Assembly (NCBI GenBank): GCA_022710975.1 | Contig: JAKLGA010000014.1 | Location: 1-64,000 of the forward strand | Reading direction: 5' to 3' | Origin: Myxococcota bacterium | Lineage (GTDB): Bacteria; Myxococcota; B64-G9 | DNA: 64,000 nt | Part shown: one piece after another, positions 7,773 through 15,278 of the stretch | Numbering within the stretch: position 1 is the first letter of the stretch | How the letters are laid out: every line of letters starts with the position of its first letter | The notes under the pieces: model-generated | Databases searched by the model: none | What the model saw: only the letters and a program-made list of their open reading frames with translations | Told to the model about the DNA's origin: nothing | Translations under genes and position numbers: made by a program

Positions 7773-9764
7773 TCACCCGCGCAGCAGCTCCTCGATGATC
7801 TCGCGCTCGGTCACCAGGCCCTTGTCGGCCAGCACCTTGATCAGGGCGCGCAGCACCGGATCCGCCACGGTCAAGGCCCGCGGCTGGGTGCCCTCCTCTG
7901 GCGGTGCCGGCCGTAGGGTGTGGATCATGGTGGGGGCCTCCCGGGGCTGCGGGGCGACCTGATCGGAGTCCAGGCTCGCCTGCGGGGGCAGGGGCGAGCC
8001 CGATGAGGCCGGCGCTCTCTCCGGGGGGGCGGCCGGGGGCAAGGCCGGGACAGCGGCCGGGAGCGCCACGGGGGGCACGACCGGCAGCGCGGCCGGGACC
8101 CCCGCGGGCGGGGTCGCGCCGCCGGGGCCCACGGCCTCCTCGCCGGCCTTGCGAATCCCGAGCTTGGCCAGCAGGGCCTGCATGCTGGGCGAGCCGGGCG
8201 CGGCCTTGCCCGAACCGGTCTTGGGTCGGGCCGAGGGTGGCTCCACCTCAGCCACCGTGCTCCGGGCCGTGGCCGGCCGCGCGCTGGACGAGGGTGCTGA
8301 GACCGGAGCGGGCCTGGCGGCAGGCGCGGCGGGCAAGCCCTGCCTGCCCGGCTGGGCGACGACGGACGGCAAGGCTGGCGCCGGCTTCGCGGCCGGCCGC
8401 GCCGGCGACGGCGCGGCGGCGGCGGGCGCGGCCTGGGCGGGAGCAGGTCTGGGCACCGCGTCGGCCGCGCTCCGCTGCGCCTCGAGCCCGCGGGCCATCT
8501 GGGCGCTCACCCGGGACACCACGGTCGGCTCCCGATCCTGCGTCCCGAGGCTCGCGGCCTCCTCCGCGTCTCCGTCCAGGCTCAGGTCCACTGGCTCGCC
8601 GGCCGACTCGAGCGCGAGAGCCGCAGGCGGCGCGGCGGGCAGGTCCAGATCCGGCACGTCGGACAGGTCGGCCGGGCGCCCGAGATCCGGAGGCTCGGGC
8701 GCGCTCGGAGAAGGCGCGTCGAGCTCACCCACGGCCTCCATGGCGTCCGCGGCGAAGGCATCGGCCAGATCCGGCGGCAAGCTGGCTCCCTCGCCGCCGA
8801 AGTAACCCGGCAGGGCAACGCCCTCCGCCGGGGGCGCGGGAGCAGGCCCCGGCACGGGCGTGATCTGATCCGGCCCGGGCCCGCCCAGCTCCTCGATGTC
8901 CTCCACCAGCTCGAGCTCTTCGACCACCTCCCCGGCGTCCCCGGCATTGGGAGGAGGCGGAGCGCCGGTCCGGGGTGGATGGCTCCCTGTGCCCATGACC
9001 GAGTCATCGAACAGCACGTCCACCGTGCCGTCCAGGTCGAGCGGCGTGGAGGCCGGATGGACCAGGGAGGACGGCCCGGACCCGGCGGCGGAGTCAGGAG
9101 CCGGAGTCGACGGGGCAGGCGCAGGCGTCAGCCCGGCCGGGAAGGGCCTCCGACTCTGGGCCAGGGCGTCGAGCTCGGCGAACGGGTCCAGGGCCGCGCT
9201 CAGGGGCGCGCCCTGCGGCGGCGCCTCCAGGCGGCCCTGCACGAGGACCATCTCGGGCACGTCGTCCAGCACGGGCGGTGGCAGCTCGGTGCTGGCGGGC
9301 ATCGGCTGGGCCTGCCTGGCGCGGCCACGGTAGCTGCGCACGATGGCCCGGGCGATCGCGCCCTCCATGCCGATCACCGGCCGCACGCGCTTGCCCGTCC
9401 TGGCGCCGAGCTCCTCCAGGACCGCGGAGTTGGTGGGATCCGACATGGCCACAACCAGGGTCTCCTGCCCCGGACCGCCCTCGAGCACCACGGGGATGAG
9501 GTTGTTCGCCTCGGCCACCTCGACCGGCACCAGCTTGAGCAGGTACTCGGGGATGTTGCGCTGGTCCATCTCGACCAGCGCCAGCCCCGTCTGCTGCTTC
9601 AGCACCTGGGCCAGCGCCTCCTCGGTGATGAAGTGGTTGTCGACCAGGACCTGGCCCAGCCGGCCGCCCCACTTCTTCTGGAACCCGAGCGCCGATCTGA
9701 GCTGGTACTCGTCGAGCATGCCGGAGTCGACCAGCAGCTGTCCGAGTTTCTTCCTGATGGGCAT
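7773..9764 (-). CDS. MshEN-domain protein with long Pro/Ala-rich linker (predicted c-di-GMP receptor)
   Basis: The 663-aa protein begins with a GspE/PilB N-terminal (MshEN) domain, about residues 1-145. It contains two tandem c-di-GMP-binding-type motifs: KLGQLLVDSGMLDEYQL with a following Gln (residue 5 onward) and RLGQVLVDNHFITEEAL with a following Gln (about residue 35 onward). The known consensus is RLGxxLLxxGLLxxxxLxxxLxxQ. No Walker A, Asp box or other ATPase motif of GspE/PilB follows. Instead there are about 450 residues rich in Pro, Ala and acidic residues, probably disordered, and a conserved-looking C-terminal helix pair (LIKVLADKGLVTEREIIEELL). Start: ATG with GGAGGCTCG before it. 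It is probably a signalling or scaffold protein reading c-di-GMP. Confidence 0.75.
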   Translation of the reverse strand: MPIRKKLGQLLVDSGMLDEYQLRSALGFQKKWGGRLGQVLVDNHFITEEALAQVLKQQTGLALVEMDQRNIPEYLLKLVPVEVAEANNLIPVVLEGGPGQETLVVAMSDPTNSAVLEELGARTGKRVRPVIGMEGAIARAIVRSYRGRARQAQPMPASTELPPPVLDDVPEMVLVQGRLEAPPQGAPLSAALDPFAELDALAQSRRPFPAGLTPAPAPSTPAPDSAAGSGPSSLVHPASTPLDLDGTVDVLFDDSVMGTGSHPPRTGAPPPPNAGDAGEVVEELELVEDIEELGGPGPDQITPVPGPAPAPPAEGVALPGYFGGEGASLPPDLADAFAADAMEAVGELDAPSPSAPEPPDLGRPADLSDVPDLDLPAAPPAALALESAGEPVDLSLDGDAEEAASLGTQDREPTVVSRVSAQMARGLEAQRSAADAVPRPAPAQAAPAAAAPSPARPAAKPAPALPSVVAQPGRQGLPAAPAARPAPVSAPSSSARPATARSTVAEVEPPSARPKTGSGKAAPGSPSMQALLAKLGIRKAGEEAVGPGGATPPAGVPAALPVVPPVALPAAVPALPPAAPPERAPASSGSPLPPQASLDSDQVAPQPREAPTMIHTLRPAPPEEGTQPRALTVADPVLRALIKVLADKGLVTEREIIEELLRG

Positions 9765-9790
9765 CGAGCCTCCGGGCCTCCGCGAGGGAT

Positions 9791-10552
9791 CTAGCGCTCG
9801 ACGCGCTGCCGGTACTCGTCGCGCGAGATGAAACCCTTCTCGATCAGCAGCTCGACGATGGCCTTGAGCACCTGGACCTCCATCGCCTGCAAGGCTTCCA
9901 GCCGCTGGAGGCGCTGGTCGAAGGTCTGGGCCGGGCCCGCGGCCTGGGCCGGCGCAGGCGCCTGAGCAGGTGCGGGCGCTGCCGGCGGGGCGGGCCGCTG
10001 CCCGGGCTCGAGGCGGTCCACCTCGACGTCGCCGAGGGTGGAGGTCAGCTGCATCGGCTCGTCCGCGACCTCGATTGCCGCGGCGGCGGCCCCCGCGGGC
10101 TGCCCGCCGAAGTAGTGCTGGCTGATGGCCTGGGCCAGCATTCGCTCGCCGGCGATGGCCACCTTGACCCGGCAGCCCGTGCGGAACTGCAGCTCGTCCA
10201 CCAGGGCCAGGTTGTCCGCATCGGCCATGGCCACGACCAGCTGCTTCTTGGCGACGTCCAGCGCGATCGGCAGCACCTGGCGCGCCTGGGCGTACTCGCC
10301 GTCCAGCATGCGAAGGGCCGGTTCAGGGATCGAGAGCCCGGTGAAGTCCACCCGCGGCAAGCCGAGCTGCTTGCTGAGCGCCTTGACCAGCAGATCCTCG
10401 CTCAGGATGCGCAGCTCCACCAGCACGTGGCCCAGCTTGCCGCCCCACTTCTTCTGCTCGGCCAGGGCGTTTCGAAGCTGGTCCTCGTTGATCACGCCCG
10501 CGCGCAGCAGGAGGTCTCCAAGCCTGATCTTTTTCCCGTCGCTCGGACCCAT
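9791..10552 (-). CDS. MshEN-domain protein (predicted c-di-GMP receptor without ATPase domain)
   Basis: The 253-aa protein has an N-terminal MshEN domain. Its first motif, RLGDLLLRAGVINEDQL followed by RNALAEQ, fits the published c-di-GMP-binding consensus at every fixed position; the second, KLGHVLVELRILSEDLL, is slightly degenerate. After about residue 150 comes an Ala/Pro-rich linker and a C-terminal helix pair (VLKAIVELLIEKGFISRDEY). That pair matches the C-terminus of the next gene, so the two proteins share architecture and probably arose by duplication. No nucleotide-hydrolysis motif is present. The ATG at 10552 is preferred; an in-frame ATG at 10588 is possible. Confidence 0.75.
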   Translation of the reverse strand: MGPSDGKKIRLGDLLLRAGVINEDQLRNALAEQKKWGGKLGHVLVELRILSEDLLVKALSKQLGLPRVDFTGLSIPEPALRMLDGEYAQARQVLPIALDVAKKQLVVAMADADNLALVDELQFRTGCRVKVAIAGERMLAQAISQHYFGGQPAGAAAAAIEVADEPMQLTSTLGDVEVDRLEPGQRPAPPAAPAPAQAPAPAQAAGPAQTFDQRLQRLEALQAMEVQVLKAIVELLIEKGFISRDEYRQRVER

Positions 10553-10598
10553 GGACTGGCTCGCTCTCCCGGCGTCACCCCGGGGCATGGCTGGCAAG

Positions 10599-10628
10599 AC
10601 TGTAGCAGACTGCCCGCCCCGCCGGCAA
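10599..10628 (-). promoter_or_regulatory. Candidate promoter of the MshEN operon
   Basis: On the minus strand TTGCCG (10628-10623) and TACAGT (10604-10599) are separated by 18 bases in the short gap below the PilZ gene. A start near 10592 would leave a leader of about 40 bases for the ATG at 10552, or almost none for an in-frame ATG at 10588. The -35 box keeps only TTG plus a central match, so this is a moderate call. Confidence 0.4.
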
Positions 10629-10645
10629 GGAATGGCCCGGATGGG

Positions 10646-11317
10646 CTAGTTGCCGGCAAGGCTCCGGAAGCGCTGGAGATCGGAGGCGAAGCGCTTGACC
10701 AGCTGGGCCACGCGCTTGAGGGCGGGTTGGTCCTCCGCGAAGCGGATGCCCATGCCCTTCGTGTCCTCGAACGGATCGATCCAGGCCACGTGGGCCACGA
10801 TCTCGACGGGCTTGCCTCCGGAGCCGTCCAGGAACAGGCGCACCGGGAACGCCGCGCCCACGGTCAGGAGCGGTCCGGAGCAGCGCAGGAAGGCTCCGCT
10901 CTCGGACAGGTTGCGGGTCTCGGAGCGGTGGGACCCCTTGGCGGTCCGGTAGGAGGCCTCGAGCAGGATGGGAAAGCGCGGCTGCTTGCGCCGCTCGCTC
11001 CGGGCGCCGCCACCGCGCAGGTAGCGCAGCAGCCCGTCGATGCGCGCGCGGTCCCGATCCGAGAGCACCACGAACATGCCGGCAGGCAGGCCGGCTCCGG
11101 CGGACCGGAGCCGCCTCCAGGCCACGATGCCGTCGAGGAAGACCGCGGTGGAGATCCCGCGGATGGTCACCTTGAGGGTCATGCGCTGGCCGACCTGGAC
11201 ACTCTGCGCGGACTGGAAGAAGAACCCGGTCTCCGCCCCGTTGCGCTCGATGGCGCCCTCGAAATCATCCACGTCGCCGAAGTCGAGTGCGACCTCGAGG
11301 GCGGACTGCTCAGCCAT
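10646..11317 (-). CDS. PilZ-domain protein (predicted c-di-GMP effector)
   Basis: The 223-aa protein has a first domain (about residues 1-100) with PilZ-like strands (GQRMTLKVTIRG, DGIVAWRR). A basic linker with the RxxxR element (RRKQPRFPI, about residue 110) leads into a second, canonical PilZ barrel that contains NLSESGAFLRC. Both signatures are those that bind c-di-GMP in PilZ proteins. The ATG at 11317 is preceded by GGGAGGCAGC. It is transcribed away from the plus-strand membrane gene and towards the two MshEN genes, giving three predicted c-di-GMP readers in a row. The partner is unknown, but the Tad pilus genes nearby are a plausible output. Confidence 0.8.
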   Translation of the reverse strand: MAEQSALEVALDFGDVDDFEGAIERNGAETGFFFQSAQSVQVGQRMTLKVTIRGISTAVFLDGIVAWRRLRSAGAGLPAGMFVVLSDRDRARIDGLLRYLRGGGARSERRKQPRFPILLEASYRTAKGSHRSETRNLSESGAFLRCSGPLLTVGAAFPVRLFLDGSGGKPVEIVAHVAWIDPFEDTKGMGIRFAEDQPALKRVAQLVKRFASDLQRFRSLAGN

Positions 11318-11340
11318 GCTGCCTCCCAGATGACTCCCCC

Positions 11341-11370
11341 ATGCTAGCGACTGCCGGCCTCCCGGCACAA
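11341..11370 (-). promoter_or_regulatory. Candidate promoter of the PilZ gene
   Basis: Minus-strand TTGTGC (11370-11365) and TAGCAT (11346-11341) are 18 bases apart, placing transcription start near 11334, 17 bases before the PilZ start codon. The same TTGTGC hexamer serves as -35 box in the two promoters at 24410-24494. Confidence 0.45.
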
Positions 11371-11440
11371 TCCCCCGTTCGAGGTAGACCGCCCTCCCGA
11401 CATGGCGCCTGCCCGCCTGCCCGTGGTAGGCTGCCGGCCC

Positions 11441-14173
11441 GTGAACGTGCGCACCTGCATCGCGGCGGTCCTGGTCCTGGTTGGGGGGCTGCTCGCGGCG
11501 CTGGGCGGCGAGGGAGCCAGGATCCTCGGCACCGCCTGCCTGCTGGCCGTGGGGCTGTGGCTCCTCGACCTCGCCCGCGCGCGAGGCTGGCTCCGGCTCG
11601 GCCCGGCCTGGCTCAGGGAGGCCCTCGGGCCAGGGCTGATCGTCGCGCTCGCCACGGTGCTCTACGGCCGGCTGCTGCTGGGCGACATGCCGGTGAACCA
11701 CGATCACCCCATCATGCTGCTGCGCGCCTGGATCACCGGCAGCGAGCTGCTGCCGAGCGGGCGCTTGTCGGGGATCAGCCAGATCATGTTCGGCGGTTAC
11801 CCGGCCAACACGCTCTACCCGATGGGCACCGATCTGCTGGTGTGCGCCATGCGCTGGCTCGGCCTGGGGCTCGTCTCCTGGGAGACCGCCTACGCCTGGG
11901 CCCTGTACCTGGCGGTGCTGGCCTACCCCCTGGGCCTGTACGCGCTCGGCCGGCGCATGGGCGGGCCGGTGGCGGGCGCGCTGGCGGGCCTGCTGGGGTT
12001 GATCGATCGCGGCGCCTGGTTCGAGGGCGGCTGGGACTTCAACTTGAGCTGGGGCGTGTGGTCCATGGGCCTGTCCTTCTCCATGTGCCTGTGGAGCCTG
12101 TGGACCTTCGAGCGCCTGGCCCGCCTGGCCGGCCGCCCCGGCCTGTGGCTGGGCGCGGCCCTGAGCACGGCCTACGCGGTGATCTGCCACCCCATGGCGC
12201 TGGCCATCCTGGGCACCGGCCTGCCAGTGCTGCTGGTGGTCATGCTGCTGCAGGGCCAGCTCGGCGCGCCCGGTCGCTGGCTGGCCCGGGTCACCGGCGC
12301 CCTGGTCCTGGCCTTCGCCCTGACCGCCTTCTGGCTGCTGCCCTTCGTCGCCCACCAGGCCTGGTACGAGCCCCTGGCCAGCGCCTACCGGCCCTACACC
12401 GAGGTGGTGCGCGGGCTGCTGTCCGGCGCGTTGCTGGCCGCCATGGCCCCGGCACTCGCGCTGGGCGGGCTGCTCGGGCTGGCCCTGGGCGCCAGGCGCG
12501 GCGCGCCGACGGCGCTCGGCTGGTTGCTGTGGACGGGGCTGCTGCTGTTCCTGTCCAGCGACACCTTCCTGTCGTCCTTCGACGTGCTGGACCGGCTGCC
12601 CAGCCTGGGCCAGCTCCAACTCGAGCGGTTCATGTACCCCTGCCGGGCGGCCCTGCTCCTGGGCGCCGGGCTGCTCTCCGCCCTGCTGGTGGAGCGGGCC
12701 GCACCGGGGCCGAGCCTCACGCCGCCGCCCACGCCCTGGCGGGTCCACGGCCTGCGCGCCCTGGCCGCCCTGGCGCTGGCCCCGCTGCTCGTGCTCGCGC
12801 CCCAGGCGGCTCCCCTGCCCTGGTTCGCGCCGGCCCGGCCGCTGGACTGGGCCTCCCAGACTCCCTGGGTCGCCGACCTGCGCGCCGCGGCCGACCACCT
12901 CCTGCGCCTGCGCCGGGGGCCCGAGCCGCCCCGCAGGGTGGCCGTGCTGACCGCCAAGGACGACCACAGCCTGATGCTCCTGCCGGTGCTCACGGGGCTG
13001 CCCATCTTCAAGGTCGGCTTCACGCCCGAGAACAACTACCGCCTCAAGTTCACCTCCCGCGAGCCCGCCGTGTGGCGCGCGGTGGGAGTCACGCACGCGC
13101 TGAGCCTGGGGCCCCAGCCGGGCGCGGAGCTGGAGGAGCTGGGCCGGTACGGCCGCCTGGTGCTGTACCGCTTCCGCGGCGCGCCGACGCCTCGGGCGGC
13201 CCTGACCGGCCCCGGCGAGGCCGCGTTCGAGCGCGACGAGCCCGAGCGGCTCGAGGTGCGCCTGAAGGGCACCGGGCCGCAGAGCCGCCTCACCCTGCTC
13301 GCGCCGCGCTACGCGCTGTGGAGCGCGGAGCTGGATGGGCAGCCGCTGCCCATCGACGGCGCCAGGGTGGGCGACAGCCCGGACGTGTTCATGTCTCTGC
13401 CGGCCCGGGACGGGCGGCTCACCGTGCGCTACCGAAACGGCGTGGCCGAGTGGCTGGGCCGCGGCCTGAGCGCGCTCGGCCTGGCCATCGCCCTGCTGCT
13501 GTGCGCGGCCTGGCTGGCGCCGGGCCTGCGCGCCAGGCTGGCGCGCTGGCTGGGGCCCTGGGGCGAGCGGGCCCGACTGGCCACGACCCTGGCGGCGCTC
13601 GTCCTGGGCGCGCTCGGGGCGCTGGCCCTGCTGCTGCGCCTGGCGTTGCCGGGCGCCAGCCCCTTCCCGGGGCAGCGCGTGGTGACCCGCCTGGCCGACC
13701 TCTTGCCCGAGGCGCGCGCCGCGCTCGTCCGGCCGGAGCGCAGCGAGTCCTGCCAGCCCTTCGACGGCCAGCGGCTGCGCTGCCCCGGCCCCGAATGGAA
13801 CTTCTCCGGCCTGGTGCTGTTCAGCGCCGACCAGATCATCCGCCGCTGCATCTGGCTCCACCCGGTCGAGGGCGCCCGCCACACCCTGACCTTCGAGGGG
13901 GTGGAGCTGGGCGATCACCTGCGGGGCTTCTGCGCCCTGGACGACCGGGTGCTGCTGCCGAACGATCACCGCGACGTGGAGCTGGTGGTGTCGATCGACG
14001 GCCAGGAGCTCGGCCGCGCGGCCTGCCCGGCCAGGCGCGGCTGGCACGCCTGGTCCTTCCCCACGCCCGGGCTGGTCGGACGCCGGGCCGAGGTGAGCAT
14101 CGCCTCTCAGGCGGCCTTCACGGGGCGCCGCCACTTCTGTTTCACCGCCTACGCAACCCGGGAGGACCCTTGA
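11441..14173 (+). CDS. Large polytopic membrane protein, GT-C/YfhO-like
   Basis: The protein of about 910 residues has ten or more hydrophobic helices in its first 480 residues, then a long extracytoplasmic region and a further pair of helices near residues 660-725. An early loop contains NHDHPIMLL, like the acidic loop-1 motif of GT-C glycosyltransferases, and GGYPANTLYP follows. This suggests a YfhO-type or GT-C lipid-linked sugar transferase or surface polysaccharide protein. The acceptor is unknown. A GTG at 11441 is taken as start because it gives a normal signal-anchor beginning. TAGGCT at 11427-11432 would place a transcript start at about the GTG. An ATG at 11402 is the alternative. 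The stop overlaps truD by three bases. Confidence 0.6.
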   Translation: MNVRTCIAAVLVLVGGLLAALGGEGARILGTACLLAVGLWLLDLARARGWLRLGPAWLREALGPGLIVALATVLYGRLLLGDMPVNHDHPIMLLRAWITGSELLPSGRLSGISQIMFGGYPANTLYPMGTDLLVCAMRWLGLGLVSWETAYAWALYLAVLAYPLGLYALGRRMGGPVAGALAGLLGLIDRGAWFEGGWDFNLSWGVWSMGLSFSMCLWSLWTFERLARLAGRPGLWLGAALSTAYAVICHPMALAILGTGLPVLLVVMLLQGQLGAPGRWLARVTGALVLAFALTAFWLLPFVAHQAWYEPLASAYRPYTEVVRGLLSGALLAAMAPALALGGLLGLALGARRGAPTALGWLLWTGLLLFLSSDTFLSSFDVLDRLPSLGQLQLERFMYPCRAALLLGAGLLSALLVERAAPGPSLTPPPTPWRVHGLRALAALALAPLLVLAPQAAPLPWFAPARPLDWASQTPWVADLRAAADHLLRLRRGPEPPRRVAVLTAKDDHSLMLLPVLTGLPIFKVGFTPENNYRLKFTSREPAVWRAVGVTHALSLGPQPGAELEELGRYGRLVLYRFRGAPTPRAALTGPGEAAFERDEPERLEVRLKGTGPQSRLTLLAPRYALWSAELDGQPLPIDGARVGDSPDVFMSLPARDGRLTVRYRNGVAEWLGRGLSALGLAIALLLCAAWLAPGLRARLARWLGPWGERARLATTLAALVLGALGALALLLRLALPGASPFPGQRVVTRLADLLPEARAALVRPERSESCQPFDGQRLRCPGPEWNFSGLVLFSADQIIRRCIWLHPVEGARHTLTFEGVELGDHLRGFCALDDRVLLPNDHRDVELVVSIDGQELGRAACPARRGWHAWSFPTPGLVGRRAEVSIASQAAFTGRRHFCFTAYATREDP

Positions 14174-15252
14174 GCGCCGAACCCGACACCTTCGACACGC
14201 GCTGGCCCAGTCTGCTGCCGGCCCCCGCTGCCAGGGGCATGCTGCGCACCGAGCCCGAGGACTTCGAGGTCGAGGAGCTGCCCGCCTACCCGCTGAGCGG
14301 CGAGGGTGAGCACCTGTTCCTGTGGCTCGAGAAACGGCTGCGCACGACCGACCAGGTGGTGCGCGACCTGGCCGCCGGCCTGGGGGTGTCCGCCGACGAG
14401 ATCGGCAGCGCCGGACTCAAGGACCGGCGCGCCGTCACCCGCCAGTGGCTGTCGGTTCCGGCCCGCGCGGCCGAGCGCCTGGCGGGCCTGGAGCTCGCCG
14501 GGGCCAGGGTGCTCGAGAGCCGGCGCCACGGCAACAAGCTGCGCACCGGCCACCTGCGCGGGAACCGCTTCCGGCTCCTGGTGCGGGGGGTGGACCCGGG
14601 CCAGGCCCCCGAGCTCACGGCGCGCGCCGAGGAGCTCAGGCGGCGCGGGGCGCCGAATTACTTCGGCCCCCAGCGCTTCGGGCGCGGCCTGGCCAACGAG
14701 GCCGAGGGCCGCGCCGTGCTGGCCGGGCGCGGCCGTCGCCACGATCGCCGCGGCTTGCGTTTCGTGCTGAACGCGGCCCAGGCGGCCCTGTTCAACGATC
14801 TCCTGGCGCGCAGGCTGCGGGCCGACCTGCTCTCGCGCGTGCTCGAGGGCGACCTGCTGCTCAAAGCCGATTCAGGCGGCCAGTTCCTGTGCTGCGCGCC
14901 GGCGGAGGACCAGCCGCGGGCGGACCGCTTCGAGGTGCACCCCACCGGGCCGATGTTCGGGCCCAAGATGCGCGCGCCGCAGGGCGTTCCAGCCAGCATG
15001 GAGGCCGAGGTGCTGAGCGCGGCCGGGATCGGCCCCGAGACCTTCCAGCGTTTCGCCAAGCTCACCCAGGGCACCCGCCGGTCGCTGCGCCTGGCGTTGC
15101 CCGACCTGGAGCTCTCCTTCGAGCCGGCCGGGCTGCGGCTCGCGTTCAGCCTGCCCGCGGGGGCCTACGCCACGGTGGTGCTGCGGGAGCTCCTGCAGGT
15201 CGAGGAGCCGGCCGAGGAGGGCGCAGAGCACGAGCAGGCCGACGGGGCGTGA
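14170..15252 (+). CDS. truD: tRNA pseudouridine(13) synthase TruD
   Basis: The 360-aa protein matches TruD, which isomerises uridine 13 in the D arm of tRNA-Glu and others. Visible signatures are MLRTEPEDFEVEELP at the start and GSAGLKDRRAVTRQWLSV with the catalytic Asp (about residue 84). APNYFGPQRFGRG follows in the middle (about residues 160-172), and GPMFGPKM lies near residue 260. Length is close to the usual 350. The start is a TTG at 14170 sharing bases with the upstream stop (TTGA) and preceded by GGGAGGACC. No closer ATG preserves the N-terminal motif. It is translationally coupled to the membrane protein, with no evident functional link. Confidence 0.9.
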   Translation: MSAEPDTFDTRWPSLLPAPAARGMLRTEPEDFEVEELPAYPLSGEGEHLFLWLEKRLRTTDQVVRDLAAGLGVSADEIGSAGLKDRRAVTRQWLSVPARAAERLAGLELAGARVLESRRHGNKLRTGHLRGNRFRLLVRGVDPGQAPELTARAEELRRRGAPNYFGPQRFGRGLANEAEGRAVLAGRGRRHDRRGLRFVLNAAQAALFNDLLARRLRADLLSRVLEGDLLLKADSGGQFLCCAPAEDQPRADRFEVHPTGPMFGPKMRAPQGVPASMEAEVLSAAGIGPETFQRFAKLTQGTRRSLRLALPDLELSFEPAGLRLAFSLPAGAYATVVLRELLQVEEPAEEGAEHEQADGA

Positions 15253-15278
15253 GGGGCGCGCCCCGCCAGCCGCAGGGC

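Noticed and set aside
15253-15264. GGGGCGCGCCCC palindrome right after the truD stop as a terminator
   Set aside because: No T-tract on either strand and no room for a loop; a chance GC palindrome between convergent genes is as likely.
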